Program-made: the position numbers and the translations under genes
In this document: positions 25,989-45,802 of the stretch, piece by piece
How the letters are laid out: the number at the start of each line of letters is the position of its first letter
Numbering within the stretch: the first letter of the stretch is position 1
The notes under the pieces: model-generated
Seen by the model: only the letters and a program-made list of their open reading frames with translations
Told to the model about the DNA's origin: nothing
Databases searched by the model: none
Assembly (NCBI RefSeq): GCF_000002995.4
Contig: NW_025062477.1
Location: forward strand, 13,002,696 to 13,066,695
Source: Brugia malayi
Taxonomy: Eukaryota; Nematoda; Chromadorea; Rhabditida; Onchocercidae
DNA: 64,000 bases
Direction: 5' to 3'

Positions 25989-26968
25989 GTAACAATCTGC
26001 AAGTTATTATAATAAACCAATAATAAACTCGTTGTCGTCTACCCGAAATGCAAGATAGAAGGAATAGTTTGTCTTAAACTCATTTAAAAACAAAACCGAC
26101 ATAAGACATCCATATTCAGATCGCAAATGCAAGTGCAGAAGAAAACACTTTCAATTATCAAAATTCTAGCACCAATCCAAAAAATTTTTTATTTGTCAAG
26201 TTCGCAAAGATTTTAATTTACAGAAATTTCGCATAGTTTTCATGACCCATTTTTTAGTTAGAAATGTGATTTTCACGAATACATCAATTTCCAATTTTTT
26301 TAAATCTAATATCGAACCAAAGCCCAAGTCCCAATAAAATCATAAATGACGATACCATTCATGCTGCCTCTTGTTCATAATCCATATCTGAATGTAAATT
26401 AGTTACCATCAATGTTTCAAAAAAATCAAATGACAACCTGTGCGACTATACACGAAAACATGACCATTTTAAGATAAGAAGTAAAAAAAAATAACAAAAG
26501 ATTATGTAACATTAGTGTCATTATTGATTGGATTAAAGTAATACTGTACGACAACCAAACATGAAAAACATTCATTTTTCAATACATTCATTTCTTTTTT
26601 CTTTTTTTTTTTTGTTCTTAAATCAAAAATTGAATAGATTATGGAAAAAAAAAAAGAAACTGAATAAGCCGGATATACTGAAAGAGCAGTTTCTACAACG
26701 CAAAATAGAATTTGTTGCTGGTTTACTAACAAGTGTAAAATGATTGAAGAAAATGACTAAGCATAACACAAACATAACACAACATTAAATAAATTGGGTT
26801 CAATACAGAGCCGAAGGAAAGTAGCAAGTGCACAATATTCAGTAAACAAATTAGTTAAAAACATATTATATGCTAAAACTTTACATGCATCAATTTTTTC
26901 ACCTGACAATTTGCAGCAATTCAATTTTCAGTACCCGATACGCTTTTATAAAATTTTTGCTACAACGT
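25989..26968. other. Spacer between SCAPER 3' end and ataxin-10 5' end
   Basis: About 1 kb on the minus-strand side between the SCAPER stop and the ataxin-10 start. It holds T- and A-runs around 26598-26610 and 26643-26655 but no supported gene. It should contain the ataxin-10 promoter or trans-splice outron. Confidence 0.5.
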
Positions 26969-29900
26969 TTAACAACTTCTAAAATACTCTATTGCATCCG
27001 ACCAAAACTTTCTTGGAAACCGTGCTGGTTCAGGGAATTGCTCATCCTGAGCAGCCTGAAATTTAATTGTCTTCAATAGCGCATAATGAGAAATTTCTCA
27101 GTTTCTCTAATGAATTTAAATTCATCCGTTATTCTGGAAGAAACGACTGACTCCATTCTTATATTCACGGTAAATGTGCTGGCACACGTATTAGTCTCAC
27201 TGAAATTGAAGTATGTTGACCTACAGCTTTGAAATTATTCAGAAATAACCTGACGAATTCGTTCAAAAATGTAGTACTTTGCTATTCGAAACCGAAAACT
27301 AACTTCGAGATATACCGCAAAAGTTTCTGCACTGAGTGATGGTTTGATTAAATCGATCGCCATGGGATTTTGATAGCATATAGCAATAAGAGTTGGTATT
27401 AGTATTGCCATTAGTTCACGATTTGAAAAATATCCCAATGGTAGAGAAGCAAGCTGCATTAATAATGAACGCTGCCAGCCAAATACGCAAAACATCTGCA
27501 AAACATAGATGGATTTCGGACGCAACTGATTCTCATTTTTATCAGGCATTCTTGCAAATCTGGAAACTTAATGTAGACTACTGATTTCATAACACTAAAC
27601 AAATATGTTTCATGACGAATTTTATTCCAAACCAAGAAATCATCAAAATGTTTTGTTTCAAATGCATCCAATAAAAGAAATAAACATGCCCTCGATACTA
27701 TGACTATGAATAATTTTTTAAACAAATCTCTAGGGTGCATGATACCCTTTTTGATTGAACTGCGTTCAAATTTCCAAGACTGGTTCAAATATTTGGATCA
27801 AGCAGTCTGGGAAAACTCACTTTAGCACGTTCACTGGCAGTGGCAAAATAACCAATAACTTCAATGAGAAAATGAAGAAAATTTTTAATACGCTGATCCG
27901 TAGCTTTCGATTTTGACGAATCCGTATTTGCGAAAATAACTTTCTCAGTTTGAGCCACCATTGTCATAGTAATGTGCATTAATCGTAAACAAAGCTCACT
28001 GTCCTCGAGACATTTCTGCAGAGAAGAAACAAATTCACAGAAAACAAGGAAAAATGATATTTTTTGTCATTTCTATTATGAATTATGACTAACAAGATTT
28101 AGCGAACAAAACCACTTTAAAAGCGTTCAAAATCCTTATGGCAACAAAAATCTACAAAGTTTCATCTGCAATCTAAGTAAGGAGTAATAAAGCTACTGCG
28201 CTATAAAAAGTGCAAAATATTTTAGTATCAAAAATTAACAAAATACATACGATCGCTTCATACGGTTCTTTTTTTAAAAGAAAAAACCAGAGTTGGAATA
28301 GAGATGTTGTTAGCAATTGAGTAACGTCAATTTCTTCACGATGATTTCCTATCGATATAACAGATACTCTGGCTGTTGTAGCTGATGAATTGTAGTTTGA
28401 CGATATTATCGAATAAATTCGAACTGCGAACTGCTGAATTGCCGCGGGAGCCAAACTACTGCAAAATAAAATAGCAGAAATTTCTGGCAGAATTTTATTA
28501 ATCGCTAGCTCATTATAAAACTTCAAAGTACTTTCAGCAAACTTACGTTATTAGTGACGATTTTTCAGACAGTATTCCTTCTGCTTCATTCCTTCTAAAA
28601 CATAGTAAGTGATAAGGTCTAGTCAGAAGAAACATTTGAGTTTACTGTAGACTGAAAGAGAAACTTATGAACTTATAAACGTTGCAGTAGTTGGGAATAT
28701 CATTCGTATCAACACTGCAATGGTTGCAATGATAGGGAATAACAAATTGGTTAGCTCTAGTCCATCAAGACAACTAAAGACGATACCGTCTAAAGTGCTA
28801 GAAAAATTACAAACATTTGCACATCTACAACTCTTTAAAACATTGGAAATTCAATGAACTGAAAATAAAAGAACATCTTAAACTGGTTTTGATCTTAGAA
28901 CTTCAAACGGAACTTCTTTCAAAACGAATATAATCAAAAGGAAACATTTTTAACTTGCATATCTAAGGTACAGTCGACTCAGTTACAAGTTTTTTCCTTT
29001 TTTATTCAGCGGTCGTAAGTAGTGATTTTAAAGACACTACATCATATAATCATAAAATGCATTGAATGAATATATACATAAGGAATCCTTCTAAATGCAA
29101 TATAAGATGGAAATTCGTAAATACTTCCACTTTTTCGAGGTAAATATTTCCATTTTTGAAAAGTTTTCTAACCAAATAAGGTCATTAGGCAAATCCAAAT
29201 AGCGCGAAATACTAAAACACATTCCAAAAAAGGAGTAATAAATCAAGTTTCCGAAAAAACGTTAACCAGCAAACCTTTTTTTACATCCTAGCAGATAAAG
29301 TATTTCACCAACTTCCAAAATTATATCAGTGTAAACCATGATAGGTATCGCAACTGCGTTAGAATCAAGTTGAACTGACCAAGGTAATGCATCGATCATG
29401 CCTGTCTGTTTGATCAGGAACAAAAGAGTATCTCCATAGCCATCCAAATTAATTAAGCTACAAAATTAAAGCATTAGTTAGTGCACAAGCTGTTTTTTTC
29501 GGGTATAAAAACTTAAAAACAATGAAGTAAACTGATGTTTGGTGTAGCTGAAGAAACTCTAAATTTGGCTACGTAACATAATGACCCTGTTTATTGTTTA
29601 TTGTTATAATAAACAGGGTCATTATGTTCAGGTTGTTCAAATGATGTGGAAATCTACGTATATTGAAATATTTTTATGGAATGAAAATTACACAAACATA
29701 GAAATCAAAAAGTTGAAAGCTATAAAAACAAAACCTCAGTAGCTGTTTTACGTATATATCATCATCTGTGATGCCAAATACGACTGCACTACTTGAAATT
29801 TCCCCTTTGACTTTTGTATACAAAGAGTTCATGACACGTAAAAACGTCGAACACAACATAACACATTCAATTAAAAGTCGGTAAGATCCATCGTTAGTCG

Positions 29901-32900
29901 GCATGTGCGACTCTTTTAGAAATCGCCAAACCATTGACTGCAAAACAAAAATTATGTAAGTACTGAATACGAAATCTTATAATTAACTCAAAAACATTAG
30001 ATAGTGACTCTGGGGTCGAGCTTAAAAATTACAAGAGCATTACTTTGATGATATATAGCATCAATGCAATGGTTGAAAGCAAATTTCTAATGCATATAAA
30101 GCATAATTATAGCCACCAATACGATTAAGAAAAACAATAATTTATAAACAACCTACTTTAGACTTGATGCAATATGCATCTAACAGTGCAAAGACGCGGT
30201 TGGAGAAAAAGAACTTTGAAGCAATAAATTTATCGATGGTAACAAGCTCTCCAAAGGTGGACAAAGCTTTACAATATGTTCTGTAAGTTACAAACACAAT
30301 AAAAACAATAACGACACGAATCTACAGGACTTTCAACCTATGAAACACAACAATGCTGTAAAACTATTCCGAAATTCAGCAAAAAGAAAAATGACAAGCT
30401 ACAACATCATGCATCCTCTCAAAAAGTAATGCAGTGAACGAATAAGCTAATAGAGATTTAGGAAAAAAACATTTACTCACTCCATTAAAACACTGTCTCT
30501 CTGAATCAATACATTACGCACTTCATTTAACGATAGTAAAAGCAAAACTTTGAGTCAAATGATTGTAAATTACAACCTGGAAGGTATAATTGTGTCACCA
30601 TTAGTTGCACAAGATATCAATGCCGTCAAAATATCTATAAAATCATTCTGAACTACTGTTTTCAAAAGCATTTCACGTTTTTGCAGCTGAAATTAGAGAA
30701 GTCAGAATATAAAAAAGTTAAAATTTAATTTAGTTAGATCAAACCAAGAAAAACTTAATTTCTTTTTTGAGCCCAGAAAAAAATTAAGAAACATACGGTA
30801 TCGGATGCTCGCAATGCTCGTAGAATTTCGGACAATGACCTCTCAAGGATATGTAAATCAGTGCTTGGATAAACTTTATTTTGAAATGACTCCTTCACCA
30901 ATCCACTGCAGCGATCTTTAATTGCATCCTCCCCCAAAGTTGCTTTTAACACTTTTGCGATATCCCGAAGAGGCCGATCAATACTATAACAATTAAAATT
31001 CTATTTTTTACCGGAAATATATACAGTTTGGTTTAATTAACTTATTAGAAACTGTAATAAAAACCTCATTTAATTAGAATACCTCGTCTTTCCGGAAGAA
31101 GTTCGGTAAGCATCAGATAAATCACTCTGTCCAATTATCTTATCGTACTCTTTAGCCCTGCAAATTAGATGTAAAAATATCACTCGAAGTTTAGCTTGAA
31201 AAAAAAAAAAAAATTGAGCTAATTATAAATTATCTTTTTACCTACCTTGTCTGGATCTTCTGTCGAAGACGGGTCCGACGTTTCTTAGTACTTGTACTTT
31301 GTTTCGAAAGTTCACTTTCGCCTCCTAAAGAAAGCTGTCTGGTTGCCTCGACACAAACATCTTCAGCATTCTGATCAATTTGTGTTTTCTAGAAAATGGC
31401 CAAATAACTGAAGCTCAATTAGCTTCAGATTTACAAGTCTTGAGTTCGAAAATTTTTTTTCTTTTTTTTTTTTTAAGAGGCAGAACTAATCTTCTACAGA
31501 TCACACTATAAAGAAATTTAAGAAATTTGCATACCAAACAATCATAATTTAGCTCTTTGATGTTAATGTTTGCCTTCGATAAGTGAGAAGCGCTTAGAAA
31601 ATGTGATATGATGAAAAAGTCACTGTCAAGCTGAAATACTGAGTATAAGCGAGTTCAGCTTATTCACTATAGTGTAAATTTAAATAGAGAAATCAATAAG
31701 GACTGAAATACCACAAACTTTAGAAACAAACTAAGAAAGAATTTCTATTTGGAAATCTATGGAGAGCAGGAAGACATCGCAACTTTTATCCTTCTGAACA
31801 TTGGAAGGACACAGCTAAATTCATTTCATATATCTGCCTCTGTTCAAATTTTCACGAAATATCAAAGTATTCTTCGAAAAACAGAAAAAACTAACCGGAG
31901 TGTCGCAAAGTTTGCATTTTTTCGAGCTCCCACCACCACTCATACCTTCGAGCATTGAAACATACAGAGTTTCTGAAGGTATCTGACTAAAGTCAGCCAA
32001 AGAAGCTACTGACTCCGTCGGTCTTGGACTACTTAGTTCAACAGCACGATGTTTCACTTGTGTCAGAGTATTTTCATAACGACGACGTGTTTCTTCCTGC
32101 TGAAAAATGAAGATCACAAATTTTTCTGTTATCCATTTCGTCCAATTTCGTCTCTATTCTGTAGTTAAATTATATATACATATGAGAATGTATTAAAATC
32201 CAGGATATGTCAATTATTTAAAATAAAAAAGTATTAATCTTTTTTTGGATCTTCTTCATTAACTTTGCACTTTCAACAGCATCCGTTGCTTTCTTTTCCG
32301 CGACCCGCTCATTCAACTGCCTAAAGCAATGATAAGAATTCCTGGTGTTATGAATTAGTGATTTAAAAAATATAAGTAAAAATCCAATCTAGGCAATATT
32401 TAAACATTTCTGTGTAAGAAACATTACTTATTCCTTTCTCGAACGGCTTCACTTCTTTCCCTTTCCTGTTCGTTACGTTGCGCTTCGAACAGCTCATGCT
32501 TCTCGAATTTTTCGCGCATTTTTTGTCTTCTTTGCTAAACGATTGAAATTACGCATGCATTCGATGATTCTCTATTCTGCATTCAATCTTTTTATCGCCT
32601 AAAGTGAATTTTAAAAAATTGATTACATTTGTAAAAATATTACATTTGCTGCGATTTTTCGCCGTTCTTCTGCTGCAGCTTCTTTAGCAGCTTTTTCCTC
32701 ATTTTTTCTAGCGCGTTCGTTTGCAATCGTCTGTACTCTCTGTTCCCATTCCTGGCTACGAATCATAACATCATGTCGCATATTATCTGCTCCTATTGTA
32801 TTGATGAACTGCACCTCCATAACCTACAAAACGCATTTCATCTTTTCATATTTTAATATCATTTAAAATTAAAGAATCTCTTTAAACATTTGGAAAATGA

Positions 32901-35900
32901 ACATAACCAAATCCAAAAAGTAGAAGGAAAGATATAATTTCATAAAAGCCTTAAGTTTTCCAATCCCTTCCTTAGAACTTTTGCTTACAGTTAAAAATTC
33001 TGATATCACAACTTAGAAGAAATAATTATAATCTTTTAAGTTATAATCTTTAAAAAAGCAAGTAACATTCAATCATCTGAATTGTAAAAATATACGAAAT
33101 TCTAAACTTTAAAACATTATCCAACCTTGACGTCATCGTCGCGTGCTTTTTTCACTTTTTCTTCAATATTTTTCTGACGATTTTCTTCAGCCTTCGCCAT
33201 TCGCATCTGTAAGTGCTCAAGTTTTCGTTCACTCAGTTCAGCTCTTTTTCGTCTCACTTCTTCCACCTATAATTTTAATGGAGGAAAATTTCATTTGTAA
33301 CTTTATAACAAATCACATCAACTTTATCAAAATATATACCAACCTTATTGGACAGTTCTTTCAGCCGCTCAGCTTTCTGCTTTTGCAACATTTGGCGTAA
33401 TTCTTCAGCTCTTCTTTGCCGTTCCTTGTGTCGTTCTGTCGTATTTTCAGTGTTTCTTGAAACAAAACTATAAGGATCCAGAAGATAGAACTGAAAATTA
33501 AAAAGAAATATATTTCAGAAATTAATGATTTCAAAAACATTAATTCACCTTTTCCTGCTTGGTGAAGATAATTTTTCATGCCTTTCAACAAATTCTCCCG
33601 GCTTACGATAACGAGTGATTTCTTGTTCCACGATTTCGCCCCAACTTATAGATGCATATTCCTCCATTTCCCCTATGAATTGAGCAAATATCAGAGAAAA
33701 AAAAAAGAACTAACAAACGGAAAATAAGAAAAAATGCAAGAAGAAACTGAAGCAAATAAAAACAAACGTTTCCAGTTGTTGACGACATCTTGCCATGTCA
33801 TTGGAGTTTTTTTGTTATTGCATGATTCTGCCTCAGCAGTTTCCTCACATTTATGCTAAAAACGTTGTCTACACAAAAATGAAATTTTTTTTTTCTACGC
33901 TCAGTATCTTTTTAGAAGTTTTACAGATCATAGCAAGGGAGCTTTGTTTTATTCATAATTTCAAAGCAATCCACAAGGACTCATTCGAGGAAGCAATTCA
34001 GCAAAGCGAGTTACACTACAACTATAATGTAGCAAGACTTAAACTGATTATAATATATTCAAAATAATTAGATAAATTCAAAATAAGATAATTAAATAAA
34101 ACTACCTCGGTTTCCAATTGTTCCAATGCTGCAGCTTCAGCAGCTACTTGTCGTTCCAGCTCTTCATCAATAGAAATACTTTCTTCCTATACTAACTTTT
34201 AGTCCACTGGATTGAACAGTTTGCAAAATGGAACAAATTGTTTTGCGTAAAAAAGTGAAAATTGCCAATAAGAACACAATTCAATATTTCTTCGATTTCA
34301 TACCTCTTCGATTTCTTTTTTCAAACTTTCTTCTTCTTGCACCAATGATTCCTCTTCTTCTGTCATCGCTCTCCATGCATCGTCTATGTCTATACCATCA
34401 GGCAACACCAATTCCGATAATGGTGGTTCAGATCTTGAATGAAACTCTTATTCGGATATTACGAACTTTTTAATGTAATATGAAGCTTTAGTTTTCTTCA
34501 GCTACCTGCTGTGAGTAAAATAATCTGAACTGGAGTGAATGACAATCGATCCCTCCAAACCAGCTGGGATATTTTCGCGATCTTCATCATTTTTCGATGG
34601 TAATTCCTAAAAAATCACAAAAATAGCTGATTTATTTAATATGACAGGACTGATCATGAATGTTATTAACAAAACAGCAACGAAAAAGAAATGCACCACC
34701 TACCTCTATGCGTTCAAAATTTGCCGGTGTACTTCGTTCCTTCACTATTCCAGCAGCACCATTCTTTTTCAATACTTTCTGAAATGATGATTTAAAAAAA
34801 AGAAGACATCCACAATAATGGTTTAATATTAAAAAAAGTAAAGCGTAAAACTACTAAGCCGGAAATAAAACAGAAATACCTTCCGATTTTTAAATGCTGT
34901 AGCACTACGTGAAACAGCATCTGGGTCAGCGAAATTAATTGCCGAAAGAGCAGGAACGGAACCAGTTTTGCGAGCGCTCTGCAAATCTTGGCGACGTCTA
35001 CGCTCCATCTTTTCTGCTAAATCCAACTGATGTTTTTTCCACAATAACTGCCGACAATATGCTACTTTTGCCATAGACGCCTGAAACAATATATTCCTTA
35101 TTATTCATTTAGAGAGCAAAAACTATGACTTTCAGCTTTTTACTTCGCTATTAGTAATAAATTTTGAACGAATTTCACGTATATCGTAGGACAGAAGAAA
35201 TTATGACATTGACTGATGGAACTCTGACCGAAGAATTTGGTAAAAATTTATAACTAACTTTTGTTTGCGGTAGATCCATAGCACATCTAGGATACATTAA
35301 GCCTCGTCCACCTGATTCCGAAAGAAATGGCGTACGAGTCGACAAATTCGGAGGTCGAAGGATGCCAGTTGACAAACGCTCATAAACATTCATAAATGTT
35401 CTTTTCGAAGACGCCTGCGCGTTATGCATAATAATATCAACAGTTAAATTATAATTTTTATCAGCTGAAAATAACAGAATTTCCATTCAAATTTGAATCC
35501 GAACTTCAAATTCGAAATAAGTACCGTCATTGCAATACTGTGTTCCGTTTCTTTATTGTTAGTGGGGATAGAATCGGGTTCAATACTCTTCCGTCGCCTA
35601 TGTCGTGTTGTCACTAAGCGCCATCCATCATCACCTTGATCTTCCTCTAGAAAAAAACGACTGCTGTAATGGAAGTAAGTTTCGATTTCTATGAATCATT
35701 TGCAAATTTAAAAATAAACTTTCATCATTGAAAAGTAGGTGCAATAAGAATGCAACGGCATGTATTACGACTTCGTGAATTTATTAGCAATGCACTGAAA
35801 TAAAATGAAATAAACAAAAAAATAAAACTTACTTAATTCAACCCCTTTCTTATGATTGTCTTTATCTAATAGTTCGTTGTGCTGTAGTGTTGTTGTAGTT

Positions 35901-38900
35901 GAAGATAACACAGATTGCGCCGGTTGTGGTAAATTGGCTTTCAGTTTCTTTTCCGCACTCTGTACAGCCTCATGCGCAACAACTGGTGATCTGCAACGGA
36001 CTCATTATATAACATATATACAAGAAATATTATTAAAAAATAGAGCTATATGTACATAACAATTCGTCGAGCTTCAAGAAATAAGTGATATAAATTTTAT
36101 GAAAAGAAGAATACGAGATGGTGGAAAATGAAGATTTTTATAGATCTTCTCAAAGTATGAAATCCGAGAACATTAATGCACTACACAGCTACACTTTTTT
36201 TACTATACAGCATTACATACAACAGCACGTCATCAGTTGCTAAATGCCTTGACAAAAAAATGTTTAGTTTCATATTGCAAAATTAAACGATATCAAATGC
36301 GACTAAGTAACAGTATCATGACAAAAAAGACGCTTAAAATATCAATAACAAAATCAGCTATTTATAACATAATAAATATTAGAGATTTCAAGTTTTCAAA
36401 AAATTTCTGTTAGGTAGCAAAATTCAAAAAGAAAAAAAGGATGATGTACGAAAACAGAACGACATCAGTACCTTCACAAAAAAACGCGCATAATTATCCA
36501 AATATGAGAGAAGATGCTCAAAAGCAGTGTTTTACACTAACCTCTGCTGAAAAACACTCATGAAGATCTTTATGATTTTCATAGTATTAATATCCCATAC
36601 AAAAGGAGTGGATTATTTTCAGCAAAGTAATAATCTCAATGAACTCACGGAATGTTAAGGTCGTATCACCGTTGTAAACGGACCCAAACTAGGGATAAAC
36701 TTATTGCTTTAAAATATTCCTATAATATTAAAAAAAATTTTTTTTTCTTTATGTAATATTTTAAATTCCAAGCAATGAAATTACCAACCGAAGAAATCGT
36801 GGTAGGAACCAATCCAAAGTTATGCGTGAACTGTATCACACTCTAAGTAAGTTATGGGAATTTTGTTGTTCAAGATAACAGAAGAATTGCACGGAAAAAA
36901 AACCGATGAGTGGGATTCCCAAGAAAACAAACACGTTATTTTCAACCGCAAAAAAAGAAAGAGATAGCAAGGCAAAGACTGGGTCTGGACAATGATAATT
37001 ACTATTGTATAAGAAATTGCTCTATGGTAAAGCATTTAAAGATGCTTAACTTCAAAGAGACAAACTTGTATTGAAATATTTCCCGATACTAAAGTAACAT
37101 GTAACACGACAAAATCAATATTACCAAACAAAAAGCTTTTACTAAATTATTCGAATATCAAAAGAATGCAAAGACTTCAATATCAACTTCTTGCAAGCAC
37201 CGTAACTAAGCCTACCAAAATGCAGTTCAATTTCCAATCTCAAAAGCAGGTATAAATTTCAATTCATAATTGCGTAGATGACGAAACATATGCTACTTCT
37301 ACTTTATTTCTAAGTTGAACCTGCACTTATTCAAATAACTTGAATAAAAGCAGAGATTTAATTTCAAAACTTCTTAAGATTGTAAAAGCAAATTTACCAA
37401 ACATTTAAGCTCATACTTTTTAGTTTGCACCCAAGTTTCTCATACGCCAAGATGTTACAGAAAGCCTTAATAACAAAAACTGTTCGCAAAATGTGATATA
37501 CATAAAGCAATTTTTTGCATAATAAAAGTTCATTGAACAAGAATAATAAATATAACGAATACTTACGAGTGAAAAGATACCTATCCAACCACTTTCCGTT
37601 ACTGGTGTATAATCGAAATCATATTACAAAATGAAACATGTTTTGAAGGTTTCAAACATGAACTAACTTCGGAATATTGGAGTAAAATGACGTCCAAAAG
37701 TTTCAAGAATTCGAAAAAAGATCACCAGCGGAGAATTAAAAAGAAAAAAGAAGTTCGTTATGATGATGTAAAAGACATAGTGATTGGTGTTAGACAACGA
37801 AAAGAGAACATAACACTCCAATTTCATATGAAACTTTTTTCAATTAAGATTTTTTCAGAGCTTACTTTCTTTCATAATTTACTTTACTTTTCCATCCCTG
37901 CTCTTTGCTAGCGTAATGAAGTTGTAAGGTATGATATCGCTACCTACCCAAATAGATCATTAGCTATTGGGAGAAATTCCATTCTTTGTTTTAACCTACC
38001 ACACAAGCACAGATCAGAGAATATTGTATATATGGCTTGCACTTCTGATTTGAAACATATGTTGCGAATGTGAACAAAATCCTATAACTATAAACTTTTT
38101 CAGAGTAGAAGGTTATATAATTTTCAGCCAAAGAAAATCAAAGACTTACAGTTTAAGTATATTTATAAGGGTACCAGCACCCTTTTTATCTGGTCCTCCA
38201 ACAATTGTCTTTCCGGGAGGTGATATTGCTTTTCGAATTTCCCAAGCGACTGCATGTCGTCTATATGACAAATAAAGAAATTAGAAGATTGAATAGTTAT
38301 AAATTAATTTATAAAAATCAAATGGATTTCAAAAACAACATTGTTCGTACAAACCATACTTGTTGGTAGATTATTCAATGTAAAAAGTATTGGTGTACTA
38401 GAAATATAAGTTGGAAAAAGTACATACTTGCTTTTTTCATCCCAACCAACTTCCAGCTGAATTGTTTTGATGAGTGATTCAAAATCGCGAACAGAATTTG
38501 AAAGATACATCAACGCTTCCTAAGCAGAAAAAATGTAAAAAACCCAACAGTTTATTATTCGGGTTGTCCTCAAATAATATACAGTCCCTCTCAAATTCCA
38601 CAGAAAGTTTGCAGAGTGCAGTTAAGGCTCCGACTGTGTATGACTCATTTTTCACTAAGTTTATCATTTATTGGAAATCTCTAAATCGCAATTAACAACT
38701 ATATATTAATAAATTTGATTGACAGAAAATTAGAAACTTTGCATCCATTAACGGTTTGTTCCTTGTGACATATTTCATAGATGCAGTCAATTGTTCGGTT
38801 AAGTGTTTCAATATAATACGTCCATTGTTTGGCTTTTTCTCGACTTCTGCTGGCTTTTTTTTCAGACAATGACGAAGGTTCCTCATAAACTGCATTCGAG

Positions 38901-38971
38901 ATCTGTTCAGGAGCTAAACACGATTTGTCCGTAGACATCTTAGTATGTTCAACAGACTTATCAAACTTCAC
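26969..38971 (-). CDS. scaper: SCAPER homologue (S-phase cyclin A-associated protein in the ER)
   Basis: Thirty-three exons: 38738-38971, 38428-38519, 38150-38260, 35833-35990, 35525-35646, 35259-35414, 34880-35080, 34704-34778, 34506-34606, 34304-34433, 34107-34187, 33768-33855, 33549-33672, 33344-33467, 33126-33266, 32644-32823, 32428-32534, 32239-32320, 31896-32099, 31535-31630, 31246-31388, 31083-31157, 30797-30983, 30577-30686, 30481-30498, 30157-30280, 29735-29937, 29275-29457, 28547-28594, 28251-28458, 27821-28015, 27304-27495 and 26969-27055. These give about 1450 residues, close to the human length. SCAPER binds cyclin A/CDK2 in vertebrates and is linked to ciliary and retinal function. 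The N-terminal domain (WTYYIETLNRTIDCIYEICH, VRDFESLI, HAVAWEIRK) is followed by MTWQDVV and SWGEIVEQE, then HEKLSSPSRKR. A long Glu/Lys/Arg helical coiled coil leads to a C2H2-type zinc finger (CKLCDT..IISHFLSASH) and a helical C-terminal domain (LASLPLGYFSNRELMAILIP). The likely start is the Met at 38938. Confidence 0.93.
29575..29628. repeat. Perfect inverted repeat (hairpin) in SCAPER intron
   Basis: Two 21-bp arms (29575-29595 and 29608-29628) are exact reverse complements around a 12-nt loop. They lie in the intron between exons 29735-29937 and 29275-29457. The arm contains ATGACCCTGTTTATT and its complement. The loop repeats part of the arm (GTTTATTGTTAT), so slippage or a small foldback element could explain it. 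Confidence 0.9.
35991..38149 (-). other. scaper: Large SCAPER intron (about 2.2 kb)
   Basis: The longest SCAPER intron, between the exon encoding WEIRKAISPPGKT and the exon starting LSPVVAHEAVQ. I saw no phased exon, nested gene or repeat in it. Short open frames such as 37687-37911 (+) start with a Lys-rich run but show no splice-supported continuation. Confidence 0.6.
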
Positions 38972-40344
38972 CTGAAAACTTAACGTATCAATACTAACTG
39001 TAAACAAGCCATTACACTCAATGATTCAAATTTGATCAAAGGAAGAAATGACATATTATGTTTCAGATCCCTTAACAATTTTGATAACTTCCAGAAGTTT
39101 AAGTATTGAAATTGGATGCCTTAGTATCTACTCGCTGGCACTATTCTCTAAACATCAGGTTTACGGGCATACGAACTGCTGTGCATCTCTTCATAAGTCT
39201 CCTTTCATCATGCATACATTACGGAGGAATGCAAAGTGACCGGATTAAGGAATCAACTTCGTTTTATTGTGTGAGAGAAAAAACAGTGTACCCTCACAGT
39301 ATATTCAAGAACTGAACCTATGCAATTTCCCTTAAATGTCAGAAGAAACCAAATCCAAATCTTTCTCCCCCTCTCCAATATATGACTTAATAACCCACCT
39401 CTTTACCACTACACTAAAGCAAACGTGAAACGCGACTCGACCAGCAATTCAGCTGGTCACTTTAGCACACTATGGGACTCGAAGCCATCAGAAATCGATG
39501 TGATTAGCATTCCTATATTGCAGGGCTTCTCAGATACATTTTTATCTCAACATTGTTGAATTTTACTATTTTGCCTCTCTATAAATATGTACGAAAAGTT
39601 CTACAACAGCCAGTGCTATTCACTTTCATATATTTCAGTAATATTGGATGATAATTCGTCACTGTTCCGAACTTTCAGTCAAATTAGTCACTTCTAGCAA
39701 GTTAAGGCGTAAAACGGGAACATTTCGGAAGAGGGAAGTTAATGCAAATTGCATCTGCAATGCAACGCCTAGTAAAAGCTGACTGACTATTATCGGGAAA
39801 GTTTACACACATTGTATTCATAACATCACAAACTTTTCGCATATAAGAAAGTGAGACGATATAAAACAAAAACTTAAAAAGGTCTTAAACATATTACCAA
39901 AAAAGAGACGAATGTAAAGCATAATGTTATAACAATACTTTGTTACTTATTTTATACATCCGATCTTTAACTGATTAGTTCGCTCAAAGCAAAGAGCAAC
40001 AATTTTATAAATTATTGCAGTTCAATTCTCCAATTTGAAAACATTAGTCTGTAACTGCATACAGTAATAAATTAGTAAGACAAACAACTTAAACAACAGC
40101 TGCCTTTGAAATCGTGAAAAACATAAAGATGTCTGTCAAAACCATTTAAAAAAAACATTAAAAAGATACAAACAAACATAAAATGCACAAAGATCACATT
40201 CTCACAAGCTATCAACAACTAAAATTTCAGGATTAATTTTTTTCGAAGACTAATGTAATTAAAAGATCTATTTAACCCAAAAAAAAAAAAAAAACCAAAA
40301 ATATACGTCTGGTTAACGAAAAAAGAGAATCACTTACAATTTCA
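38972..40344. other. Intergenic: SCAPER 5' flank and DPP8/9 gene 3' flank
   Basis: About 1.4 kb between the first recognised SCAPER exon and the stop of the peptidase gene. It should hold the SCAPER promoter and perhaps a 5' untranslated exon. A poly-A run sits at about 40279-40294. Nothing else was recognised. Confidence 0.5.

Positions 40345-45802
<5,458 letters not shown>

Noticed and set aside
39434..39465. Short inverted repeat GACCAGC/GCTGGTC
   Set aside because: Seven-base arms are expected by chance in a region this long; no supporting context.
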